Assembly: GCA_964517125.1 (NCBI GenBank)
Contig: CAZFBD010000002.1
Coordinates: 1-64,000, forward strand
Source: SHLQ01 sp964517125
GTDB lineage: Bacteria > Actinomycetota > Acidimicrobiia > Acidimicrobiales > SHLQ01
Reading direction: 5' to 3'
DNA: 64,000 bases
Positions within the stretch are counted from its first letter, which is position 1. Every line of letters starts with the position of its first letter. Positions 7,425 to 15,988 of the stretch are shown here, piece after piece. The position numbers were made by a program, and so were the translations under genes. The notes under the pieces were generated by a model. The model searched no databases, was not told where the DNA came from, and worked only from the letters and a program-made list of their open reading frames with translations.

Positions 7425-8840
7425 TCAGCCGTCGATGGCTCCCGGATACGGCGAGTCGCCCACGGCAGCCTGAAGCCGTTCGAGCTCAGCCCGGAGCTCC
7501 ATGGTGATCTCGGCAGCCTCCGGGAGTCCATGGATGTTGTTGACCTCAACAGGATCCGCGACAAGGTCGAAGAGCTCCCACTCCAGCGGCTGCTTCGGAT
7601 CCTGGGCTCCCGGCTGACCGAGCGGATCGTTGTAGTAACAGATCAGCTTGTGGGTTCGGGTTCGAACGCCGTAGTGCGCCGGCACGCCATGGCTCGCATC
7701 GTTGTGCATCCAGTACCGGTAGTACATCGACTCGGGCCAGTCTTCGGGGGTCTCTCCCGCAAGGACGCCCGCGAATGATCGGCCCTGCACGTGGCCAGGA
7801 ACCTCGACCCCGAGCAGGTCCAGCAGCGTGGGTCCGAAATCGACGTTGACCACGATGTCGTCACTGACCGATCCTGCTTCGACGCCATTCGGATACCGGA
7901 TCATCAGCGGCATCGACAGCGACTCTTCGTACATCAGGCGCTTGTCGAACCAGCCATGGTCTCCGAGGAAGAACCCCTGATCCGAGGTGTAGACCACCAC
8001 CGTGTTGTCGGCCTCGCCCGACGCATCGAGCCAGTCGAGCATTCGCCCGACGTTGTCGTCGATGGATGCGACGACCCGGAGGTAGTCCTTGATGTACCGC
8101 TGGTAGCGCCAGTCGATCTCTTCGTCCAGCGTGAGCCCAGCGGGAACGGTCGCCTTCAGGTCCGTGATCGGGTCCAGATCCATCATGCGCATCCGCACCG
8201 CCTGCACCACGTCGGCTCGTCCGGCCAGATCATCACGAAACGTGTCGGGGAAGGGAATCTGCACGTCGTCGTACATCGTGAAGTGTTTGGCGTCCGGCTC
8301 CCAGGTCCGATGCGGTGCCTTGTGGTGGCAGAACATGGCGAACGGTCGGCCGGCGTCGCGGTTGTCCAGCCAGTCGATGCAGTCATCGGTAATGAGGTCC
8401 GTGACGTAGCCACCTCGTTCGTCGATGCCCTCCTCGTGATCAAGGAACACCGGATTGTGATAGTGGCCCTGGCCCGGCAGGAGCCTCCAAGTATCGAATC
8501 CTGCCGGATCGGCGTTTGGTCCATGGCCCAGGTGCCACTTGCCAAAGATCGATGTCTGCCAGCCCTGACGCTGCAATTCCTGCGGAAATGTCCACAGCGA
8601 ATTGTCGAGAGGAGCGTCGAGGGTTGTCACGCCGTTGACGTGGTTGTAGGTACCCGTGAGGATGGCGGCACGACTCGGCGCACAGATGGAGTTGGTGCAG
8701 AAGGCGGCATCGAATCGCATGCCACCCGCGGCGATTCGGTCCAGGTGTGGCGTCTCATTGATTCGGCTCCCGTAGCAGGAGAGCGCGTGGGCCGCATGGT
8801 CGTCGCTCATGATGAACAGGAGGTTGGGCGCAGAGTTCAT
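7425..8840 (-). CDS. Sulfatase (type I, Cys-type)
   Basis: This 471-residue alkaline-phosphatase-fold sulfatase has metal-binding Asp13/Asp14 in MSDDH. The signature CAPSR (Cys53-Arg57) leads into AAILTGTYNHVNG, and the Cys would be converted to formylglycine. Later elements include FGKWHLGH, HKAPH and YTSDQGFFLGDHGWFDKR. It should hydrolyse sulfate esters, most likely on carbohydrates. No signal peptide is evident, so it may act in the cytoplasm on imported sugars. It is divergent from the dehydrogenase/lactonase/SDR operon at 8885-11498, which fits a shared sugar pathway. A formylglycine-generating enzyme is not in the window. Confidence 0.9.
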   Translation of the reverse strand: MNSAPNLLFIMSDDHAAHALSCYGSRINETPHLDRIAAGGMRFDAAFCTNSICAPSRAAILTGTYNHVNGVTTLDAPLDNSLWTFPQELQRQGWQTSIFGKWHLGHGPNADPAGFDTWRLLPGQGHYHNPVFLDHEEGIDERGGYVTDLITDDCIDWLDNRDAGRPFAMFCHHKAPHRTWEPDAKHFTMYDDVQIPFPDTFRDDLAGRADVVQAVRMRMMDLDPITDLKATVPAGLTLDEEIDWRYQRYIKDYLRVVASIDDNVGRMLDWLDASGEADNTVVVYTSDQGFFLGDHGWFDKRLMYEESLSMPLMIRYPNGVEAGSVSDDIVVNVDFGPTLLDLLGVEVPGHVQGRSFAGVLAGETPEDWPESMYYRYWMHNDASHGVPAHYGVRTRTHKLICYYNDPLGQPGAQDPKQPLEWELFDLVADPVEVNNIHGLPEAAEITMELRAELERLQAAVGDSPYPGAIDG

Positions 8841-8884
8841 GCCCTGTTTCTAGCCCAACGGCCTGCGCCAATTAGGTTGGTGCG

Positions 8885-9871
8885 ATGCGAGTCTTCGTCA
8901 CCCACAATCCCGAGGACCGAGATGCGTACTTCGGTCGTTCACTTCCTCGATTGGAGTCGATCGCCGAGGTTGTGGTGAACCCCACCGATCACGACCTCTC
9001 CACACCCAACCTCGTGCAAGCCGCGGACGGCTGCCATATCGTCATCGCTCACCGCTCCACGCCTGGTGAACCCGAGCTGTTCGCCCAATCCCCGGAGCTC
9101 ATTGCGATGTTCCGCTGCGCGATCGACGTCAGCACCATCGACATCGACTCGGCCTCGGCCAACGGCGTCCTCATCGCCAACGCCGACAAGAGCTTCATTG
9201 CATCCACCGCCGAGCTCGCGTTGGGCCTGCTCCTCGACGTCGCCCGCAACATCTCCGCCTCCGCCGTCGAGTATCGAGCCGAACGCGAACCCGGGCAGCG
9301 AAGCGGAATGCAGTTGGCTGGCTCCACTGCTGGAATCATCGGTCACGGAGCGATCGGCCAGCACCTGTCCCAGCTTCTCTCGGCGATCGGCATGCGCGTC
9401 CTCATTCACGATCCCGTCGCTCCAGCTGACCATCCCCTCGAGTCGGTTTCGCTGCCCGAGCTGTTGTCGACGAGCGATTTCGTGATTCCGCTGACTCCCG
9501 GAGGCGAAGAGAACCGCAACCTCATTGGAGCTCCCGAACTCGCCCTCATGCGACCTGGCACGTACCTCGTGAACGTCTCCAGAGGTGAGGTGCTCGACGA
9601 AGATGCGGTGCTTTCCGCCCTCGAGTCCGGTCACCTCGCCGGGCTTGGCATCGACGTGGGTCAGGCCGACGATCAGCGGCCGTCGATGCGTCTTGCCAAG
9701 CATCCCCATGTCGTGGCAACGCCTCACCTTGGTGGGCTCACGCCGGCCAATGCCGATGCCCAGGCCGCAAGCGCAGTTGATCAGGTCGAAGCAATCCTGA
9801 ATGGCACCATGCCTCCCCGATCCCTCAACCCGGACTCGGCGAGTCGGCTCCAGGCATGGTGGAAACGTTGA
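8885..9871 (+). CDS. D-isomer-specific 2-hydroxyacid dehydrogenase
   Basis: This 328-residue protein has the family NAD motif GHGAIG inside GIIGHGAIGQHLSQ. The catalytic Arg is in VNVSRGEVLDEDAV and the catalytic His in TPHLGG. The usual assisting Glu, about 29 residues after the Arg, is replaced by Asp (VGQADDQ), a mild and known type of change. It should interconvert a 2-oxo acid and a 2-hydroxy acid with NAD(H). It is first in a three-gene operon and overlaps the amidohydrolase by 16 bp. The divergent sulfatase is 44 bp away. Confidence 0.85.
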   Translation: MRVFVTHNPEDRDAYFGRSLPRLESIAEVVVNPTDHDLSTPNLVQAADGCHIVIAHRSTPGEPELFAQSPELIAMFRCAIDVSTIDIDSASANGVLIANADKSFIASTAELALGLLLDVARNISASAVEYRAEREPGQRSGMQLAGSTAGIIGHGAIGQHLSQLLSAIGMRVLIHDPVAPADHPLESVSLPELLSTSDFVIPLTPGGEENRNLIGAPELALMRPGTYLVNVSRGEVLDEDAVLSALESGHLAGLGIDVGQADDQRPSMRLAKHPHVVATPHLGGLTPANADAQAASAVDQVEAILNGTMPPRSLNPDSASRLQAWWKR

Positions 9872-10707
9872 CCGGCGCCCTGCGCTTTCCGGGCGCCTGC
9901 GACACCCACGTGCACGTGTATTCGACGTCCTACCCGTCGGCGGCGTCGGCAACCATCTTCCCGCCAGATTCCACGGTCGACGAGCACCGTGCGCTGCAGG
10001 AGCGGCTTGGCCTCGAGCGGCTCGTTCTCGTCCAGCCAACCACGTACGGCCTCGACAACTCATGCCAGCTGGACGCCATGGTTGCCCTGGGCGACCGGAC
10101 CCGTGGGGTCATGGTCGTCGACTCGTCGACCCCGGTGGAAGAACTCGACCGCCTTACGTCGCTCGACGTCGTGGGCGCACGGTTCCACATGCTTCCGGGC
10201 GGCGCCGTGCCCTGGACCGAGCTGGCCCCAACCGCAGATCGGATCGCCGAATTCGGTTGGCACATCCAGCTGCAGCTCGATGGCAACGAGCTCGCCGAGC
10301 GACTTCCCGCGCTCCAGCTTCCGGTGCCCCTGGTCATCGATCACATCGGGCGGTTCATGCCACCCGCCGCTTCGCTCACCGATCCCTCGGTGGTGGCGCT
10401 GCGATCGCTGCTGGAGCGGGGCGACACCTGGGTGAAGCTGTCGGCACCATACGAGTCCATCAATGCGAATCCTCCTGCGCATCCCGAGGTACTTCCGCTG
10501 GTCGATCTTCTGGTGCACGACTACCCCGAACGCCTCGTCTGGGCGAGCAACCACCCGCATCCGGCGCAGTCGCAACCGCTCACCGCCTCGCAGATCGAAG
10601 AGCTGGCGCTTCGCTGGATGCCCGACGAGGCCATCCGTCGCCGAATCCTCGTCGACAACGCCGCAACTCTGTACCGTTTCCCCATCACCGCCAAGGAGCA
10701 GCCATGA
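9856..10707 (+). CDS. Amidohydrolase-2 family, lactonase-like
   Basis: This 283-residue TIM-barrel protein opens with DTHVHV, carries IDHIGRFMP and VKLSAPYE in the middle, and has WASNHPHP near the end. These match COG3618/amidohydrolase-2 enzymes such as L-fuconolactonase, L-rhamnonolactonase, D-galactarolactone isomerase and 2-pyrone-4,6-dicarboxylate lactonase. The canonical SDWPH-type Asp is SNHPH here. The likely job is opening or isomerising a sugar lactone made by the adjacent SDR. The start overlaps the previous gene by 16 bp; a TTG at 9868 is an alternative. The stop overlaps the next start as ATGA. Confidence 0.8.
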   Translation: MVETLTGALRFPGACDTHVHVYSTSYPSAASATIFPPDSTVDEHRALQERLGLERLVLVQPTTYGLDNSCQLDAMVALGDRTRGVMVVDSSTPVEELDRLTSLDVVGARFHMLPGGAVPWTELAPTADRIAEFGWHIQLQLDGNELAERLPALQLPVPLVIDHIGRFMPPAASLTDPSVVALRSLLERGDTWVKLSAPYESINANPPAHPEVLPLVDLLVHDYPERLVWASNHPHPAQSQPLTASQIEELALRWMPDEAIRRRILVDNAATLYRFPITAKEQP

Positions 10708-11498
10708 CCGACCCGACCGCAGCCCCCGATGCCGAGTATGCGAGCTATCCGTCGCTCGTCGACCGAACCGTGTTCATCACCGGAGGCGCCGACGGAATCG
10801 GCAGTGGCATGGTGGAAGAGTTCGTCCGCCAGGGATCTCGGGTCGCGTTCGCCGACATCAACGCCGAGCGGGCCGAGGCCACCATCGAACGCTGCGCTGC
10901 CCTTGATCCCCGGCATCACCCGTTGTTCTTCGAGGTCGATCTTGTGCAGGTCGACGCGCTGCAGGCTGCGGTCGCCGCTGCCGCAGAAGAGATGGGTTCC
11001 ATCTCGGTACTTGTCAACAATGCGGCCAGCGACGACCGGCACACCTGGCAGGACATGACCGCCGAGTACTGGGACGACCGGCTCAACACGAACCTTCGTC
11101 ACTACTTCTTTGCGATTCAGGCGGTCGCTCCAGGCATGATCGAAGCGCAGAACGGTTCCATCATCAACATTGGCTCCAGCAGCTACATGATGCAGGAGGA
11201 CTTCTTCCCCGGATACGCAATTGCGAAGTCCGGAGTTGAAGGAATCACCCGAACCCTGGCCCGCACGTTTGGTCCCGACAACGTTCGGGTGAACACCGTG
11301 CTCCCCGGATGGGTTGCGACCGAACGACAGCTGACCAAGTGGTGGAGCCCGGAAGGCGAAGAGGGAACGCTGCGGGATCAGGCCATCAAGCGGCGCATCT
11401 ATCCCCGTGAATTCGCCCAAATGGTGCTGTTTCTGGCAGCCGACGATGGTGCAGCCTGCACCGCGCAGCAGTTCCTCATCGACGGCGGTCGCCGCTGA
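10704..11498 (+). CDS. SDR oxidoreductase, aldose/sugar dehydrogenase-like
   Basis: This 264-residue classical SDR has ITGGADGIGSG for cofactor binding, ADINAER after strand 2 (an Asp that favours NAD), NNAA, and the catalytic Ser-Tyr-Lys in GSSSYMMQEDFFPGYAIAKSG. The C-terminus IDGGRR is typical. It starts at an ATG overlapping the preceding stop, with AAGGAG just upstream, so it is translationally coupled to the lactonase-like gene. The pair suggests oxidation of an aldose to a lactone followed by hydrolysis. The substrate is not determined; L-fucose, L-rhamnose and galactose dehydrogenases are relatives. Confidence 0.85.
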   Translation: MTDPTAAPDAEYASYPSLVDRTVFITGGADGIGSGMVEEFVRQGSRVAFADINAERAEATIERCAALDPRHHPLFFEVDLVQVDALQAAVAAAAEEMGSISVLVNNAASDDRHTWQDMTAEYWDDRLNTNLRHYFFAIQAVAPGMIEAQNGSIINIGSSSYMMQEDFFPGYAIAKSGVEGITRTLARTFGPDNVRVNTVLPGWVATERQLTKWWSPEGEEGTLRDQAIKRRIYPREFAQMVLFLAADDGAACTAQQFLIDGGRR

Positions 11499-11513
11499 CC
11501 GTGACCCTCGCAC

Positions 11514-11538
11514 CACAATGGGGTCTGACCCCATTGTG
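11514..11538. terminator. Perfect palindrome with GGGGTCTGACCCC core
   Basis: Arms of 12 bp, CACAATGGGGTC and GACCCCATTGTG, flank one central T. The helix can extend outward through GCACC/GGTGC-type bases. It lies 15 bp after the SDR stop, in the gap before the RTX gene. It may terminate transcription, but no U-run follows. The GGGGTCTGACCCC core is also a known style of dispersed palindrome, so it may be a REP-like element instead. Confidence 0.6.
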
Positions 11539-11644
11539 AGGTGGTGCGCGCGCAGGGTGAGATGGCTTGCATGGTGTTGCGCTCGCTCGGTACGGTTCGG
11601 CCAGGGCGACGCCAGGTGTTGTGGCTTGGCGAAAGGTGGTCAGA

Positions 11645-12751
11645 ATGCGGTCTCGCATGTGGATGGTTGCAGTTCTCGGGTTGATCTGCTCAACGATTGC
11701 GCTGGCGAGCGCTCCGGTCGGGGCGCAGGACCCGCCCACCTGCAACGGCAGGACCGCCACCATCTGGGGCGACGCCGGAAACAATCGCATTCGTGGAACC
11801 GACGGCCCCGACGTGATCTGGGGCGGGCCCGGCCGAGACCGGATCTGGGGTGGCGGCGGAGCCGACATCATCTGCGGCGGCGAAGGCTCCGACCTCATCA
11901 AGGGTGAGAAGGGGCGGGACATGCTCTTCGGGGACGAGGGCAAGGACCGCGTCGTCGGTGGCCAGGGAGCCGACACCATCGACGGCGGACGCGGCAACGA
12001 TCGTGTCTCCGGCGGATTCGGCGACGACATCATCACGTCGGGCGGCGGCGATGACCTCGTCGTCGGTGGCGGCGGTGTCGACTCCTGCGACTTCGATCGA
12101 AACGATGCTTACGTCACCTGCGAAGAGGGCGATGTCGCCGGCCTTGCCGGCTTTGGCAACACGGTCTTCTCCGTCGATGTCCCCGACGATTTCATTGCAA
12201 ACAGCTACACCGTCGATGGCATCACCACGAACGCCTACGTCCTCGACATGTATGTGGCCACCGGAAACAACGGCTTCAGAGAAATGAACATTTCCGTGCT
12301 CGACTCCTTCGGCAGGGTCATGTTCAGCAGCGACCCCGTCGCCGACGTCTACAGCGAACGGGTGTTGATTCTGGGTGACGACATTGCCACGATTTCCGTC
12401 GGTGGACTGATCGAAAACGACTTCTGGGACATTGCGTTCGTCACCCATCGGAACCTCCCCCGCTTCGACCCCGACCGGACCATCGTGCTCAGCAACGGCA
12501 GCGCAGTCTTCAAGTGGAACCCCGCAATCGCTCCCGGCTCCATGGGTGAGATCAACCTGAGTCCTCAGTTCGTGGGAACCAACGTCACGTTGTTCACCAT
12601 GGCTCCGGGGCAGCCCGGTCAGGTTGAACTCGAAATTCTGGGATTGGAGGAGGATCGGGTACTCACCGGGGAAGCCGTCGCAGGCGCCACGCTCTATGCA
12701 ATGCGGGCCTGGAAGACCGACTGGGACATCACGATCACCTCTCCCGGCTGA
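11645..12751 (+). CDS. Secreted Cys-framed RTX-like protein, paralogue 1
   Basis: This 368-residue protein has a signal peptide (1-27, ending PVGAQ). The RTX-like array of GG-x-G-x-D nonapeptides (about 42-146) is framed by Cys33, Cys77, Cys148 and Cys159. A C-terminal beta-rich domain (about 165-368) ends in a WDITI-type strand. The array should bind Ca2+ and fold outside the cell. The C-terminal domain is similar to that of the gene at 13168 (DDF..N, ISV.D..G, AD.Y, WDI.F/WDVVF, PGQ), so the two are paralogues, and I do not recognise its family. ATG 11645 starts the signal peptide; upstream in-frame codons lack coding character. Confidence 0.8.
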   Translation: MRSRMWMVAVLGLICSTIALASAPVGAQDPPTCNGRTATIWGDAGNNRIRGTDGPDVIWGGPGRDRIWGGGGADIICGGEGSDLIKGEKGRDMLFGDEGKDRVVGGQGADTIDGGRGNDRVSGGFGDDIITSGGGDDLVVGGGGVDSCDFDRNDAYVTCEEGDVAGLAGFGNTVFSVDVPDDFIANSYTVDGITTNAYVLDMYVATGNNGFREMNISVLDSFGRVMFSSDPVADVYSERVLILGDDIATISVGGLIENDFWDIAFVTHRNLPRFDPDRTIVLSNGSAVFKWNPAIAPGSMGEINLSPQFVGTNVTLFTMAPGQPGQVELEILGLEEDRVLTGEAVAGATLYAMRAWKTDWDITITSPG

Positions 12752-12782
12752 CCGTGTCACACCCCTGCGCGAGAATGCCGCC

Positions 12783-13088
12783 ATGGAGTCGACGTCGATC
12801 AGATTTGCTGCTGCGGCACGAGATCTTGGTCGCGCGGCCCGCCTGTGTGGGCTCGAAGCTCCCAGCTTCAAGTCGCCACCTCGGCTCGGCGGATACTCGC
12901 GAACCATTCGTCGCCAGGCACGCGGCGTCACGGTCGCCATCGCACTCCGTGAGCGCCCGTGGGCCGCGGTTCTTGCAGACATGATCGAAGGCGTCATCGT
13001 CTGCAACGGGCTGTCCGGTGAACGAGCCGACCAGATCCGCTCAGCATTGTGGCTTGCCGTCGACACCCCCATGGCCGAAGCGGCCTGA
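12783..13088 (+). CDS. Hypothetical protein (101 aa) between RTX paralogues
   Basis: This 101-residue basic N-terminal protein has a conserved-looking core, FKSPPRLGGYSRTIRRQ, then VTVAIALRERPWAAVLADM and VNGL-like IVCNGLSGERADQIR. It has no signal peptide and no clear membrane helix. I do not recognise it. The ATG at 12783 lies 31 bp after the first RTX paralogue, and the stop is 79 bp before the second, so all three may be one unit. Codon use is ordinary for the window, with strong G/C in third positions. Confidence 0.6.
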   Translation: MESTSIRFAAAARDLGRAARLCGLEAPSFKSPPRLGGYSRTIRRQARGVTVAIALRERPWAAVLADMIEGVIVCNGLSGERADQIRSALWLAVDTPMAEAA

Positions 13089-13167
13089 CACTCACACCCC
13101 CGTTTGTGGCCCGACACTACTGTTGTGCCCTCCGGCCGCCGCCGGCTGCCCGCCACAAAGGACGACG

Positions 13168-14250
13168 ATGCTCAACCTCCGCCTCGGCGCACCGCTGATT
13201 GCCGCGGTCCTGCTCACCACCGTGCTTGTACCAGCGTCTGTGGGGGCCCAGGCCCTCCCGACATGCGACGGCAAGGTCGCCACGATCGTGGGGACCGAAG
13301 GCAACGACCGAATCTCCGGCACGTCGGGCGACGACGTCATCGTTGGTCTCGGGGGTCGCGATCGGATCGCCGGTGGCGCCGGCAACGACACCATCTGCGG
13401 CGGCGACGGTATCGACATCATCAAGGGCATGCGGGGCCGCGACCGGATCTTTGGCGAAGCCGGCAACGACCGACTGTTTGGCAACGTCGGCCGAGACCAC
13501 GTCGAGGGCGGCACCGGCCGGGACAAGGTGTTTGGCGGCGCCGGAGACGACCATGTCTCCGGTGGGCGCGGCGACGACAACGTCAGCGGAGGCGGCGCCA
13601 CGGACTCGTGTGACCTGGATCGAAACGACCGCTACGGCCTTTGTGAAGCCGGCGATGTCCAGGGAGCAAACGGCTCGGCCAACGGTGCCATTGCTCTCCA
13701 GCTCAACGACGACTTTCTCGTGAACCAGGCGGCGTTCGGCAATGGGCTTCGCGAGTACTTCGTGATGGAGTTTGCGCTCGACGGCCCGGGAGTCGAGGAC
13801 GCCCTCACGATCTCGGTCTACGACGACCAGGGCCAGCTGATCGAGTTCTACAACCAACGCGCCGATTCCTACGTGGGCGAGGTTGTTGTCAACCAACGCC
13901 CGGCGCGTGTCGAGGTCGACGCGAGCGGCGGATCCTGGGATGTTGTCTTCAAACAACGGGATCTCCTCGCACGAGTGGGCCGAGTCAGCGGCAGCGACCG
14001 AAGCCGGGTCTTCTTCCTCAAGACCCCCGTTGGATCCAACGCCGAAGCAGCGTTGCGACTGTCTCCGGAGACCTCGGGCAACGTCATCATGGAAGCCTGG
14101 AGGCCCGGACAACTGTCCGACCTGTTCGTCAACACCGTCTACCCCGACCCCAACGGATTCGACACCTGGTCCGGCCCTGTGCGCCAAGGTGTCACGCTCG
14201 TGGCCGTCGAGGTCGATTTCGGTCGCTGGTCCGTCGAAATCACAGACTGA
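13168..14250 (+). CDS. Secreted Cys-framed RTX-like protein, paralogue 2
   Basis: This 360-residue protein has a signal peptide (1-27, ending SVGAQ) and a hemolysin-type calcium-binding array (about 42-146). The framing cysteines are at 33, 77, 148 and 159, identical in number to the protein at 11645, and both close with DSC-D-[FL]-DRND-x-Y-x2-C. A C-terminal beta-rich domain (about 165-360) is homologous to that of paralogue 1 and ends WSVEITD. It probably acts at the cell surface or is released. The function of the C-terminal domain is unknown. The hairpin at 14278 likely ends the transcript. Confidence 0.8.
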   Translation: MLNLRLGAPLIAAVLLTTVLVPASVGAQALPTCDGKVATIVGTEGNDRISGTSGDDVIVGLGGRDRIAGGAGNDTICGGDGIDIIKGMRGRDRIFGEAGNDRLFGNVGRDHVEGGTGRDKVFGGAGDDHVSGGRGDDNVSGGGATDSCDLDRNDRYGLCEAGDVQGANGSANGAIALQLNDDFLVNQAAFGNGLREYFVMEFALDGPGVEDALTISVYDDQGQLIEFYNQRADSYVGEVVVNQRPARVEVDASGGSWDVVFKQRDLLARVGRVSGSDRSRVFFLKTPVGSNAEAALRLSPETSGNVIMEAWRPGQLSDLFVNTVYPDPNGFDTWSGPVRQGVTLVAVEVDFGRWSVEITD

Positions 14251-14277
14251 CCGCATAGAGTCGATTTCGTAAACCGA

Positions 14278-14317
14278 CGAGGTCCGGCGTCTCCCACCGA
14301 CGTCGGACCTCGACCGT
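14278..14317 (+). terminator. Hairpin after RTX paralogue 2
   Basis: CGAGGTCCG (14278-14286) pairs with CGGACCTCG (14304-14312) over 9 bp around a 17-base loop. It is followed by ACCGTTTT, a short T-run. It lies 28 bp after the stop of the RTX gene and about 46 bp before the next start, which fits an intrinsic terminator. Confidence 0.6.
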
Positions 14318-14362
14318 TTTCGCGGCTACATTCGGCGGAACGTCCGACCTCGGAGGCCCCGA

Positions 14363-15985
14363 TTGTCTGCTCACCACTACGATGCGCTCGCACAGACTGC
14401 AGCGAATCACGTCCCGCTCAGCCCACTGTCGTTCTTTCGCCGAACGGTCGATCTCCACCCCGAACGCGAAGCCGTGATCCATGGCGATCTCCGGTTCACC
14501 TGGGGACAGGTTGGTGAGCGGGCAACCCGGCTTGCGTCGGCGCTGCAGGCGCTCGGAATCGGCGTGGGTGACACGGTGAGTGTCGTCGCTGCCAACACCC
14601 CCGAGCTGTTCGAGGCGCACTTCGGCGTGCCGATGGCGGGCGGCGTGTTGAACGCCATCAACACCAGGCTCGATGTGGACACGATCGCCTACATTCTCGA
14701 TCATTCCGAGGCCAAGGTCCTGATCACCGACACCGCGTTCTCGGCGTCGGTCGGGGCAGCGGTTGCATCACTCGATCGGGACCTCATCGTGATCGACATC
14801 GACGATCCGGCGGGGCCTGGTGGAGACCGGCTCGGCTCCCAGACCTATGAGGAGCTTCTCGAGACCGGCGACCCCGCATTCGCCTGGAGCCTTCCGCAGG
14901 ACGAGTGGCAGGCGCATGCGCTGAACTACACATCGGGCAGCACCGGACTCCCGAAGGGCGTGGTCTACCACCACCGTGGGTCCTACCTCATGAGCATGGG
15001 CACGGTCGCTGGCTGGGGCCTGACCACCCACCCCCGGTATCTCTACACGGTGCCGATGTTTCACTGCAACGGCTGGGGCCATGCCTGGACGATGGCGCTG
15101 CTGGCCGGCACGGTGGTCTGCGCCCGAGACATCACCGCCAGTGCCATCTTCGATGCCATCGCCGACCACGGCGTCACCCACTTCGGCGGTGCGCCGGTGG
15201 TGCTGTCGATGCTTGTGAACGCTGCAGACGACGAACGGCGTGAATTCGACCACGTCGTGCACGCCATGACCGCTGGCGCTCCGCCACCTGCTGCCATTCT
15301 CAAAGCGATCGAGGCCATCGGTTTCGACGTCACGCAGGTGTACGGCCTGACCGAAACATACGGCCACGTTTCGCAGTGTGTCTGGCGCGACGAGTGGGAC
15401 GAGCTCGATGTCGACGCTCGAGCCGACAAGAAGAGTTGGCAGGGTGTCACCATGCCAATGAATGAAGAACTGGCGGTCTTCGATACCGGCACCATGCAGA
15501 TGGTGCCACGCGATGGCGAGACCCAGGGCGAGATCTTCGTCCGCGGAAACACGGTCATGAAGGGATACTTCAAGGATCAGGCCGAAACCGACAAGGCGTT
15601 CGACGGCGGTTGGTTCCACACTGGCGACGCCGCCGTATGGCGCGAGAACGGCTACATCCAGATCAAGGACCGACTCAAGGACGTCATCATCAGCGGTGGC
15701 GAGAACATCTCATCGGTCGAGGTGGAAAACACCCTCTACAAGCACCCGGCCGTCCTGGCTGCAGGCGTGGTTGCCAAAGCACACGAGAAGTGGGGTGAGG
15801 TTCCCGCAGCATTCGTCGAGCTGAAACCCGGACACGACAGTGTCACCGAGGAAGAGATCATCGCGTTCTGCCGTGAGCATCTTGCAGGCTTCAAGACCCC
15901 CAAGTCTGTCGTGTTCGGTGAGCTGCCCAAGACCTCCACCGGCAAGATCCAGAAGTTCATCCTCCGCGAGAACGCACGCGCCTGA
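14363..15985 (+). CDS. Fatty-acyl-CoA synthetase (AMP-binding family)
   Basis: This 540-residue ANL-superfamily ligase has the P-loop YTSGSTGLPKG (189-199) followed by VVYHHRGSYL. PMFHCNGWGHAW, QVYGLTETYGH, the hinge KDRLKDVIISGGENIS and the C-terminal catalytic lysine in TSTGKIQKF also match. It should adenylate a carboxylic acid and form the CoA thioester. The PMFHCNGW subgroup includes medium-chain acyl-CoA ligases and methylmercaptopropionate-CoA ligase DmdB, so the substrate is open. The start is TTG at 14363, supported by GGAGG six bases upstream. The nuclease gene follows after 3 bp. Confidence 0.9.
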   Translation: MSAHHYDALAQTAANHVPLSPLSFFRRTVDLHPEREAVIHGDLRFTWGQVGERATRLASALQALGIGVGDTVSVVAANTPELFEAHFGVPMAGGVLNAINTRLDVDTIAYILDHSEAKVLITDTAFSASVGAAVASLDRDLIVIDIDDPAGPGGDRLGSQTYEELLETGDPAFAWSLPQDEWQAHALNYTSGSTGLPKGVVYHHRGSYLMSMGTVAGWGLTTHPRYLYTVPMFHCNGWGHAWTMALLAGTVVCARDITASAIFDAIADHGVTHFGGAPVVLSMLVNAADDERREFDHVVHAMTAGAPPPAAILKAIEAIGFDVTQVYGLTETYGHVSQCVWRDEWDELDVDARADKKSWQGVTMPMNEELAVFDTGTMQMVPRDGETQGEIFVRGNTVMKGYFKDQAETDKAFDGGWFHTGDAAVWRENGYIQIKDRLKDVIISGGENISSVEVENTLYKHPAVLAAGVVAKAHEKWGEVPAAFVELKPGHDSVTEEEIIAFCREHLAGFKTPKSVVFGELPKTSTGKIQKFILRENARA

Positions 15986-15988
15986 TTC

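Noticed and set aside
14363..15985. DmdB (methylmercaptopropionate-CoA ligase)
   Set aside because: The protein is in the same large subgroup, but no residue evidence seen here separates it from other acyl-CoA ligases, and no dmdA, dmdC or dmdD is adjacent.
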